This document shows, in pieces, positions 1 to 5,826 of a DNA stretch of 7,186 nt. The position numbers and the translations under genes were made by a program. Below the pieces are notes generated by a model. That model searched no databases and was not told where the DNA came from. It worked only from the letters and a program-made list of their open reading frames with translations. Every line of letters starts with the position of its first letter. Within the stretch, counting starts at the first letter, position 1. Source of the DNA: an uncultured Ignavibacteriales bacterium (lineage in GTDB: Bacteria > Bacteroidota > Ignavibacteria > Ignavibacteriales > Ignavibacteriaceae); NCBI GenBank assembly GCA_913053915.1, contig CAJXGP010000098.1, positions 1 to 7,186 of the forward strand. The letters are read 5' to 3'.

Positions 1-783
1 GTTTTCAATCAAATCCAAACTTCCTATTCCGTGAATCGCTCCCAAGTCATTGAGTTGACTAACTAATTTGACAGGGTTCAACTCAATCCCATTTAATGTA
101 ACCGGAATACCTTTTTGAAATCCAATGTTGATAATTGCCGGAACATCAGGTGCATTTTTAGGATCTGTGGTTATTTGATAAGCATCTTCGGGCGGAGCTG
201 TTTCAGGATCTTCCAAAACACCGCATTCGATTGAAATTCCCCACAAATTTTCATCAATAGAATAAGGGGAATCTTTCGTTGCTTTAACCGGAATATTATG
301 AGATTCGGCATAATATATTTCTTCTTCTCTACTTTTAAATTCCCATAATCTCAGAGGAGCAATAACTTCTATATCCGGAGCCAATGTTTGGATTCCAACT
401 TCAAAACGAACTTGATCATTCCCTTTACCGGTGCAACCGTGAGCAATAGCATCGATATTTTCCTGTTCGGCAACATTTACAAGCATTTTAGCAAGTAACG
501 GTCTGCCGATTGCCGTAGCCATTGGATACGCACCTTCATACAGTGCACCGGCTTTCAATGCTTTCCAGACATATTTAGAAATAAACTCCTCACGTAAATC
601 GACTACCACAGATTTTAACGCTCCGGTTTTCAATGCCTTTTCTTTTATTCCTTCCATTTCGTGTACCTGCCCCAAAAAGCCGGTAGCAGTAATAATATCA
701 ACATTATATTTTTCTATCAGCCATTTAACCATCACGGAGGTATCTAACCCTCCGGAATATGCAACTACGATTTTTCTTTTCAA
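1..783 (-). CDS. argG: Argininosuccinate synthase, N-terminal 261 residues (runs off the left edge)
   Basis: Joins citrulline and aspartate using ATP to give argininosuccinate, the penultimate step of arginine synthesis, in the cytoplasm. The translation starts [16 protein letters not shown]; the SGGLDTS pyrophosphate-binding loop of the N-type ATP pyrophosphatases lies at residues 10-16. Further on are [20 protein letters not shown] and YSIDENLWG, all characteristic of ArgG, followed by an ECGVLEDP segment in the synthetase domain. The frame stays open to the window edge, so about one third of a roughly 400-residue protein is missing. The start is TTG: no ATG lies upstream of the P-loop, and a strong AAGGAGG (791-797) sits 7 bases before the TTG. 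It lies 22 bases after argR and is probably the next operon gene; argH may follow outside the window. Identity is very secure from the motifs. Confidence 0.96.
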   Translation of the reverse strand, partial: MKRKIVVAYSGGLDTSVMVKWLIEKYNVDIITATGFLGQVHEMEGIKEKALKTGALKSVVVDLREEFISKYVWKALKAGALYEGAYPMATAIGRPLLAKMLVNVAEQENIDAIAHGCTGKGNDQVRFEVGIQTLAPDIEVIAPLRLWEFKSREEEIYYAESHNIPVKATKDSPYSIDENLWGISIECGVLEDPETAPPEDAYQITTDPKNAPDVPAIINIGFQKGIPVTLNGIELNPVKLVSQLNDLGAIHGIGSLDLIEN

Positions 784-805
784 CGATTTTCCTCCTTTTT
801 ATAAA

Positions 806-1282
806 TTAGTTTTTTGATGTCGATTTAATTGAACTTAATTCAGTCATCATGTTTTTAATTAATTCAACTAATTCGGGAATTCTATTGTGTGCGCTGGGAA
901 TAATAATAACCGTATCATCACCGCCCACAGTACCCATTATAGCAGAATTATTAATCCTATCTATAAAATGAGCAATTCCCTGGGCACGACCTGCTAAAGT
1001 CCTTATTACTACAAGCGATTCATTATTTTCTACGCTTAAGATTTCGAAACCTATCAATTTTGCAATCTGTTTCCCCGATTCGGTTGAATCGAGAATGTAT
1101 CTTGGACCATATTCCATAAAAGTCCTAATAACGCCAAGTTCGGCAAAATCCCGGCTTAAGGTTGCCTGCGTTATTTGAATACCTTCATCACTCAATATTT
1201 TCACCATTACCTCGTGAGACGATATGACTTGTGAGTTGAGTATTTCCTTTATGCGATTCAACCTTCTTAATTTACTAGACAT
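806..1282 (-). CDS. argR: Arginine repressor ArgR
   Basis: Arginine-responsive DNA-binding regulator that, in known members, forms a hexamer when arginine binds and represses arg operons at paired 18-bp ARG boxes. The 158-residue length is typical. An N-terminal winged helix-turn-helix occupies about residues 1-65, with the family signature TQATLSRDFAELG at 38-50. The C-terminal oligomerisation and arginine-binding domain follows (about 80-150), containing GRAQGIAHFID and GTVGGDDT (117-124), whose paired aspartates (122, 123) bind arginine in the family. A GGTGA ribosome site lies 4 bases before the ATG. It sits between argD (25-base gap) and argG (22-base gap), so it should be cotranscribed with the genes it controls and may autoregulate through the argC operator at 5753-5790. 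Loss of the signature residues is not seen, so it should be functional. Confidence 0.96.
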   Translation of the reverse strand: MSSKLRRLNRIKEILNSQVISSHEVMVKILSDEGIQITQATLSRDFAELGVIRTFMEYGPRYILDSTESGKQIAKLIGFEILSVENNESLVVIRTLAGRAQGIAHFIDRINNSAIMGTVGGDDTVIIIPSAHNRIPELVELIKNMMTELSSIKSTSKN

Positions 1283-1307
1283 GTTATCACCAATAATTAT
1301 TTATAAA

Positions 1308-2507
1308 TTATTTAATTAGTCCCGATAAATTAATAATTACTTTCTTAAAAGAAAGAAGAAATTTCATAACCTCATTCTGAGTAATGATGAACGGTGGAAG
1401 AAGCCGGATAACGGAATCGCCTGAGGTACCGACCAATACAGATTCATTGAGCATCAAACCGGCAATTTTCTTTGATGAAATATTTTTTTCAAGTTCAATC
1501 CCTATCATCAAACCTTTCCCTCTTATTTCTTTAACAAAAGGTAAATCTAACGCATATAATGAATTCATTAAAGTATTTCCCCATTTGGAAATAAAATTTA
1601 ATAAATTATCGTCTATCAGTTCTACAACCTTATTTGCGGCGGCAATAGCAATAAGGTTACCGCCGAAAGTTGAACCATGATCGCCGGGTTGAATTGAACC
1701 GGCAATCTTCGATGAACAAATTACAGCTCCCAACGGTAAACCATTGGCAATTCCTTTTGCTGTTGTAACCATATCCGGAATAATATTTTCGTGTTGATAT
1801 GAAAAGAATTTACCCGTACGCCCAAAACCGGTTTGAATTTCATCGATAATAAGAAGAATATCTTTTTCATCGCAAAATTCTCTTAATTCCTTTATGAAAC
1901 CTTTTGGGGCAACGTTCACTCCTCCTTCGCCTTGAATTGTTTCGATTAGAATTGCAACCGTATCATCCGAATATGCTTTTTTAAATTCATCAATTACACC
2001 GAAAGGAACATAGCTAAAACCGGGCAGCATAGGTTCAAATCCTAAATGAAACTTATTTTGACCGGTTGCAGATAAACTGCCGTAAGTTCTACCGTGAAAA
2101 CTATTTAATGCCGAAATAATTTTGTATCTGCCTTTCCCCCATTTCCTGGCAAATTTAATGGCGGCTTCAACAGCTTCTGTTCCCGAATTACAAAAAAATA
2201 CAGAATTTAAGCCTGAAATATTAGTTAATTCCTTGGCTAGATTTTCTTGTGGAGTTGATTCATATAAATTGGAAACATGCCATAAAGAATTTATTTGCTC
2301 AATAACGGCTTGTCTAAGCACCGGATGATTATGCCCCAATCCGGTTACTGCGATGCCGCTTAAAAAATCTAAATATTCCTTTCCGGAAACATCATAAAGG
2401 AAAGCTCCGTTTCCTCTGACGAATTCAACGGGGAATCTTTTATACGTATTGAGCAACGAAGAGTAACTCAAGTTCTTTTTTAATTGAGTTGATGATCCAA
2501 GTTCCAT
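1308..2507 (-). CDS. argD: Acetylornithine aminotransferase
   Basis: PLP enzyme that moves an amino group from glutamate to N-acetylglutamate semialdehyde, giving N-acetylornithine. It is a class III aminotransferase: FLSGIAVTGLGHNHP near the N-terminus, the phosphate-binding NSGTEA (residues about 107-112), SFHGRT (136-141), IDEIQTGFGRTG with the pyridine-binding aspartate at 222, the Schiff-base lysine at 251 in TTAKGIANGLPLGA, and STFGGN (279-284). Length from the chosen start is 399, as expected. The frame is open further up, to 2591, but those 28 extra residues match nothing in the family and lie wholly inside argB. The ATG at 2507 is preceded by AGGA at 2519-2522 with an 11-base gap, longer than ideal. 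TTG codons at 2471 and 2456 are other possible starts. With the 2507 start the gene overlaps the end of argB by 68 bases. Function is secure; the exact start is not. Confidence 0.93.
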   Translation of the reverse strand: MELGSSTQLKKNLSYSSLLNTYKRFPVEFVRGNGAFLYDVSGKEYLDFLSGIAVTGLGHNHPVLRQAVIEQINSLWHVSNLYESTPQENLAKELTNISGLNSVFFCNSGTEAVEAAIKFARKWGKGRYKIISALNSFHGRTYGSLSATGQNKFHLGFEPMLPGFSYVPFGVIDEFKKAYSDDTVAILIETIQGEGGVNVAPKGFIKELREFCDEKDILLIIDEIQTGFGRTGKFFSYQHENIIPDMVTTAKGIANGLPLGAVICSSKIAGSIQPGDHGSTFGGNLIAIAAANKVVELIDDNLLNFISKWGNTLMNSLYALDLPFVKEIRGKGLMIGIELEKNISSKKIAGLMLNESVLVGTSGDSVIRLLPPFIITQNEVMKFLLSFKKVIINLSGLIK

Positions 2508-3249
2508 GAGTATTTTCATCCTTTTCGAAATTAGTATATAATTGTGAACCAATCCAAATTTTATTAATTCCTTCGTTGAGAAGGGAAGCACAGCTTAATA
2601 ATTTTGGAATCATTCCATCTTTAATATCCCCGTTCGCGATACCATGAGTAATTTCATTTTCGGTCAGAATGCTTTTTACTGCGCCATTAATCATTACACC
2701 ACTTACATCGGATACAAAAAATACAGTATCGGATTTTAAGGCTATTGATAAAACTTCAGTGAAAATATCCGCATTTACATTCATTAGATTGCCGTTTACA
2801 TCTCTGCATACACTTGAAAAAACAGGGATAACATCGTCTTCAAGTAATTCGAAAATCCAATTAATTGAATTCTTTAATTCCGGCTTACCGACAAATCCAA
2901 GCTCAGTATCAATATAATCTGCTACGAATGTATTTCTATCAATTCCGGATACACCTGTTGCATTTAAACCGGCATGATTTAACTTTGCTGTAATTTGACT
3001 ATTTACCAATCCGGCTTGAACTGCGGCAACAACGTCCATTTGTTCTTGCATAGTAATCCTCTGACCATTTTTAAACTTATTTTCAATTCCAAGTTTACTG
3101 GACCATTCGTTAATAAGTTTACCCGCTCCATGCACAATTACAACTCCGTCAAATTCCGAACGAAGCTCTTTAATTATTTTTGTCCATTTTTTATTTGATA
3201 AAAAATACGTTAAAGTTTTTCCGCTTAATTTAAGAACCGCTATTTTCAT
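2440..3249 (-). CDS. argB: Acetylglutamate kinase
   Basis: Phosphorylates N-acetylglutamate to N-acetylglutamyl-5-phosphate, the second step of the acetylated pathway. It is a 269-residue amino acid kinase fold protein. The catalytic lysine is in KLSGK near the N-terminus, NGQRIT matches the substrate-binding arginine segment, MNVNAD contains the conserved Asn and Asp, VSDVSGV is the nucleotide-side loop and DGMIPK holds the second catalytic lysine. Two glycine-rich loops deviate from the usual forms: KLSG instead of KxGG, and HGAG instead of HGGG. The protein begins directly at the first beta strand (MKIAVLKLSG), so it lacks the N-terminal helix associated with arginine feedback inhibition in hexameric homologues. 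The C-terminus runs about 19 residues past the usual GTxI ending, in the stretch shared with argD. AGGA lies 9 bases before the ATG; argJ ends 15 bases upstream. Confidence 0.94.
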   Translation of the reverse strand: MKIAVLKLSGKTLTYFLSNKKWTKIIKELRSEFDGVVIVHGAGKLINEWSSKLGIENKFKNGQRITMQEQMDVVAAVQAGLVNSQITAKLNHAGLNATGVSGIDRNTFVADYIDTELGFVGKPELKNSINWIFELLEDDVIPVFSSVCRDVNGNLMNVNADIFTEVLSIALKSDTVFFVSDVSGVMINGAVKSILTENEITHGIANGDIKDGMIPKLLSCASLLNEGINKIWIGSQLYTNFEKDENTHGTWIINSIKKELELLFVAQYV

Positions 3250-3264
3250 AATTTATAATCCTAT

Positions 3265-4470
3265 TTATGTTCTATAATCAGAATTGATTCTTATATATTC
3301 TTCAGAAAAATCACATGTCCACCATATTGATTCATCATTACCGATCCCAAGATCGATTTTTATCGTAAATTCAGGGTTGCTCAATATCTTTGATACTTTT
3401 TTCTCATCAAGGTTAACTTTGAAATTTTGATGAAGAATGGGGAATTCATTAAAACTTATTGAAACCTTTTCGGGAATCAAATCAGCTCCGCTATGACCGG
3501 CAGCGCTGATAATTCTACCCCAATTAGCATCCGAGCCATAAAGAGCCGTTTTAACCAGCGCCGAATTGGAAATTGATTTTCCAACGAGATTAGCATCGGT
3601 TTCCGAAGCAGCTCCGGTTACCTTTATAGTTACAAGTTTAGTAGCTCCTTCACCGTCGGACACAATAGATTTTGCCATGATAATACAAAGTTCATTTAAA
3701 GCATTTTTAAATTCAAAATATTCAGGGGAATCTTTTTTTATTTCTATTCCCGATGCTGAATTTGCCAATAAAATCACCATATCATTTGTACTTGTTTCAC
3801 CGTCAACGGAAATTTTGTTAAACGATTGATTTACCGCTTCCGACAAAATATCCTGCAGCAATTTTTTTCCTATTTTAGCATCGGTAGAAATAAAGGCTAA
3901 CATAGTTGCCATATTTGGAGCAATCATTCCGCTTCCTTTACTTATACTGCCGAGAGTGATTTGTTTGTCTTTCAGTTCAATTTTAATTGCAAATGATTTG
4001 ATTTTCATATCGGTAGTCATTATGGCTTCAGCGGCATCCGTCCCGCCTTGTTCGGAAAGCAAAGGGATTATAGAGTTTATTCCATTTAACAGATTAGTCA
4101 TCGGTAATGCTTTTCCAATTACACCGGTGGATGCAACCAACACTTCACCGGGGAGTATGCCTAATTTATGCGCACAAAATGATTGGATTTCTTTTGCATC
4201 GATATCACCTGTTTCACCCGTGCATGCATTAGCATTCCCCGAATTTATAATTACGGCTTTTACATTATTGTCTTTTCGAATTACTTCTTGAGTTAATAAG
4301 AGGGGAGCAGCCTTTACCTTATTCAAAGTAAACGTACCGGCTGCAATACTAGGTAATTTTGAATAAATCAAAGCCAAGTCCTTTTTCTTCTTTTTAATAC
4401 CGCAAAATATTCCTGCAGCTTTAAACCCCGGAGTAGAAGTAATAGAACCTTTCTCAATAAACCAATACAT
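3265..4470 (-). CDS. argJ: Glutamate N-acetyltransferase (ornithine acetyltransferase)
   Basis: Transfers the acetyl group from N-acetylornithine to glutamate, releasing ornithine and regenerating N-acetylglutamate, so the acetyl group is recycled. The 401-residue precursor has the self-cleavage site in KGSGMIAPNMATML, where Thr189 becomes the N-terminal nucleophile of the beta chain after autoproteolysis. The oxyanion-hole segment STGVIG is at 114-119. NGETSTND-like VDGETSTNDM, ANWGRI and the family C-terminus INSDYRT are all present, so the protein is complete. Whether it is bifunctional (also using acetyl-CoA to make N-acetylglutamate) cannot be read from these motifs; no argA is seen nearby. 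GGAAGGTG lies about 5 bases before the ATG, inside the end of argC, and the first 17 bases overlap argC, suggesting translational coupling. A Lys run at about 26-30 is simply an A-rich stretch. Confidence 0.97.
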   Translation of the reverse strand: MYWFIEKGSITSTPGFKAAGIFCGIKKKKKDLALIYSKLPSIAAGTFTLNKVKAAPLLLTQEVIRKDNNVKAVIINSGNANACTGETGDIDAKEIQSFCAHKLGILPGEVLVASTGVIGKALPMTNLLNGINSIIPLLSEQGGTDAAEAIMTTDMKIKSFAIKIELKDKQITLGSISKGSGMIAPNMATMLAFISTDAKIGKKLLQDILSEAVNQSFNKISVDGETSTNDMVILLANSASGIEIKKDSPEYFEFKNALNELCIIMAKSIVSDGEGATKLVTIKVTGAASETDANLVGKSISNSALVKTALYGSDANWGRIISAAGHSGADLIPEKVSISFNEFPILHQNFKVNLDEKKVSKILSNPEFTIKIDLGIGNDESIWWTCDFSEEYIRINSDYRT

Positions 4471-5488
4471 TTTGCACCTTCCGATTTGTTAGCCCTATCT
4501 CTTCACTCCAACCGAAAATTTTATTCATATTTTGAATCGCTTGACCGGATGCTCCCTTTATCAGATTATCAATCGCAGCAGTCAATACAATTACCTTTCT
4601 ATTGATAGTAATGTTTAAGTCGAAATAATTTGTATTTACCACCCAAGACAATTGAGGAGGAATTTCTCTTAATCTGACAAAAGCGGACTCTTTATAAAAT
4701 AACTTGTATATATTTTGAAGCTCAGCTTCATCCAATTCATATTTTAAATGCAAAACCGATGTCGAATAAATTCCAACTGCAACGGGTAACAGATGTGTAG
4801 TAAATGAATATGGTGCTTTATTACCTGCGCTATTTAATACTTGTAAAATTTCCGGAAAATGCCGATGACCTTTCACATTGTATGCATAAACATTTCCATC
4901 CATTTCAGCCATCATCAAATGAGTTTTTGGGGTTTTCCCCGCGCCGCTTGTGCCGGAATATGCGTTTGTAGTAATAGAAATTATATTATCCGAATAATTA
5001 CTAACTAGAGGAAGCAAAGATAGCAGTGCTGCCGTAGGATAACAACCGGGATTTGCAATTAAATTTGTATTTGAGTAATCAATATCGGGCAAATCTGCTA
5101 ATCCATAAACTTTATTCATCAGCAAAGAAGGGGAAGAATGCTCAATATTATACCATTTTGCATATTCTTCCGCAGAATTTAATCGAAAATCGCCACCAAG
5201 GTCTATAATTAAATTGTTTGTACTTAAAAGATCAGGTACAATTTTAAGTGCTTCGCCATTAGGAAGAGAAACAAAAATTACATCGTGGCTATTTGAAATA
5301 CTATCTAAACTTTTAACAGTAGAGTCGACAACCATTCCCGATAATTCAGGAAATATATCGGTAATTTTTTTATTGATACTATTTAATCCATATACCGAGT
5401 ATTCATTAATATACGGGTGAGAATTACAAAATTGAATTAATTTTTTTCCCGTATAACCACTTCCACCAATTATTCCAACAGATATCAT
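4454..5488 (-). CDS. argC: N-acetyl-gamma-glutamyl-phosphate reductase
   Basis: NADPH-dependent reduction of N-acetylglutamyl-5-phosphate to the semialdehyde, the third step of the pathway. The Rossmann nucleotide loop GIIGGSGYTG is at residues 5-14, DLGGDFRL at 96-103, and the catalytic cysteine is Cys149 in NPGCYPTAA. GHRHFPEI (207-214) contains the conserved catalytic histidine region. The canonical C-terminal IDNLIKGASGQAIQNMN is at 306-322, followed by a short tail of about 20 residues whose end overlaps argJ by 17 bases. At 344 residues it is the usual long bacterial form. AGGA (5496-5499) lies 7 bases before the ATG. It is the first enzyme gene after the regulatory gap, so it should be the direct target of the leader peptide and operators described at 5484-5790. 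Confidence 0.97.
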   Translation of the reverse strand: MISVGIIGGSGYTGKKLIQFCNSHPYINEYSVYGLNSINKKITDIFPELSGMVVDSTVKSLDSISNSHDVIFVSLPNGEALKIVPDLLSTNNLIIDLGGDFRLNSAEEYAKWYNIEHSSPSLLMNKVYGLADLPDIDYSNTNLIANPGCYPTAALLSLLPLVSNYSDNIISITTNAYSGTSGAGKTPKTHLMMAEMDGNVYAYNVKGHRHFPEILQVLNSAGNKAPYSFTTHLLPVAVGIYSTSVLHLKYELDEAELQNIYKLFYKESAFVRLREIPPQLSWVVNTNYFDLNITINRKVIVLTAAIDNLIKGASGQAIQNMNKIFGWSEEIGLTNRKVQNVLVY

Positions 5489-5553
5489 AAAATGATCCTA
5501 TAAATTTTTTAAAATGAATTAATTAAAATGCAGTATTTAAATTAGAATATGAT
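5484..5553 (-). promoter_or_regulatory. Possible RNA structure hiding the argC ribosome site and start codon
   Basis: Seen by hand pairing of the minus-strand RNA. AUCAUA (5553-5548), which begins with the last base of the leader stop codon, is fully complementary to UAUGAU (5489-5484), which contains the argC AUG. The adjoining UUCUA (5547-5543) pairs with UAGGA (5500-5496), the argC Shine-Dalgarno, with one G-U pair. The two helices are separated by a 6-base bulge on the argC side. The AU-rich loop between the arms is 42 bases. A ribosome paused at the end of the leader ORF would cover the first arm and free argC for translation. The helices are short and AU-rich, so this is a hypothesis and no energy was computed. 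Confidence 0.3.
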
Positions 5554-5660
5554 TACCCCAAGCGGGGACGGCGGGAACGTGGAATAATAGGTCGAACATT
5601 CAGGTTAAGTTTAAATGTTTCTTTTTGAAAAGGTTCTATATTTTCCGTCAAAAATTTCAT
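5553..5660 (-). CDS. Putative arginine-rich leader peptide of the argC operon (35 codons)
   Basis: A complete small ORF: ATG at 5660, TAA at 5555-5553, with an in-frame TAA just upstream, so this is the only ATG start. The first 20 residues are ordinary (MKFLTENIEPFQKETFKLNL); the end is NVRPIIPRSRRPRLG. Five arginines lie in the last 13 residues, all CGN (CGA, CGU, CGC, CGU, CGC), which one inosine-type tRNA-Arg could read, whereas argG next door often uses AGA. The stop is 64 bases before argC. Arginine-codon clusters before arginine genes are the classic design of a leader peptide sensing charged tRNA. No Shine-Dalgarno is visible; the promoter at 5667-5695 would place the transcript start at or next to the ATG, so translation may be leaderless. 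The Pro/Arg-rich end also resembles ribosome-stalling proline-rich peptides. No homology search was possible. Confidence 0.62.
   Translation of the reverse strand: MKFLTENIEPFQKETFKLNLNVRPIIPRSRRPRLG
5556..5567 (-). other. Small GC hairpin at the end of the leader ORF
   Basis: The RNA reads CCCCGCUUGGGG, a perfect 4-bp G-C stem with a GCUU loop, spanning the Pro-Arg-Leu-Gly codons just before the leader stop. It lies in a GC-rich island (about 5556-5582) in otherwise very AT-rich DNA. No U tract follows, so it is not an intrinsic terminator. It could slow the ribosome at the arginine codons or be a side effect of the codons used. Confidence 0.35.
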
Positions 5661-5666
5661 ATCGAA

Positions 5667-5695
5667 AACTTAATTAAACATTTTATTTTTGTCAA
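5667..5695 (-). promoter_or_regulatory. Candidate promoter P2 for the leader peptide and argC operon
   Basis: A perfect -35 TTGACA (5695-5690), a 17-base spacer and TAAGTT (5672-5667) as -10. The expected start, about 7 bases after the -10, coincides with the A of the leader ATG (5660). The sequence also fits the Bacteroidota-type pattern TTG, 20 bases, TAnnTTT. The -10 matches the sigma-70 consensus at only 3 of 6 positions, so strength is uncertain. Confidence 0.45.
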
Positions 5696-5728
5696 GTACA
5701 AAATGCATAATAATACAAAAATAAAAAA

Positions 5729-5757
5729 ATTATATTAAAATAATGCGCCTTTACTGT
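5729..5757 (-). promoter_or_regulatory. Candidate promoter P1 for the argC operon
   Basis: A perfect TATAAT (5734-5729) with a poor -35, ACAGTA (5757-5752), at a 17-base spacing. The expected start is the A near 5722, giving a leader of about 60 bases before the small ORF. Its -35 region is overlapped by the ArgR-type boxes at 5753-5790, a sensible place for repression. AT-rich sequence makes a chance TATAAT fairly likely. Confidence 0.35.
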
Positions 5758-5790
5758 ATATATATTCATTAATATGAAGATAAACAGTAA
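5753..5790. promoter_or_regulatory. Tandem ARG boxes, putative ArgR operator
   Basis: ACTGTATATATATTCATT (5753-5770) matches the ARG-box consensus TnTGAATwwwwATTCAnw with two mismatches. Two bases on, TATGAAGATAAACAGTAA (5773-5790) has a good left half (TATGAA) and a poor right half. A pair of 18-bp boxes 2-3 bases apart is the known arrangement for an ArgR hexamer. The whole stretch 5751-5790 is dyad-symmetric, with TTACTGT at one end and ACAGTAA at the other. The operator lies over the -35 of P1 and upstream of P2, and argR is in the same operon. Confidence 0.5.
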
Positions 5791-5826
5791 AATATTTATA
5801 AAAATAAATCAATTTTATGTAGATGA

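Noticed and set aside
1384..1680. Plus-strand open frames opposite argD and the other arg genes.
   Set aside because: Lie antisense inside well-conserved genes, have no ribosome sites and no recognisable protein motifs.
2508..2591. The 28-residue N-terminal extension of argD to an ATG at 2591.
   Set aside because: Lies wholly within argB, lacks a ribosome site and does not resemble aminotransferase N-termini.
5511..5528. ATTCA half-site just upstream of argC, considered as another ARG box.
   Set aside because: Only one half matches; the other half is poor and the region is AT-rich.
5588..5605. TGAATGTTC inside the leader ORF, considered as an ARG box.
   Set aside because: Only the TGAAT half fits and the spacer contains G and C; it is part of the leader coding sequence.
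5751..5790. The 40-base dyad downstream of argF considered as an argF terminator.
   Set aside because: The stem is AT-rich with internal mismatches and is not followed by a U run on the minus strand; it fits an ArgR operator better.
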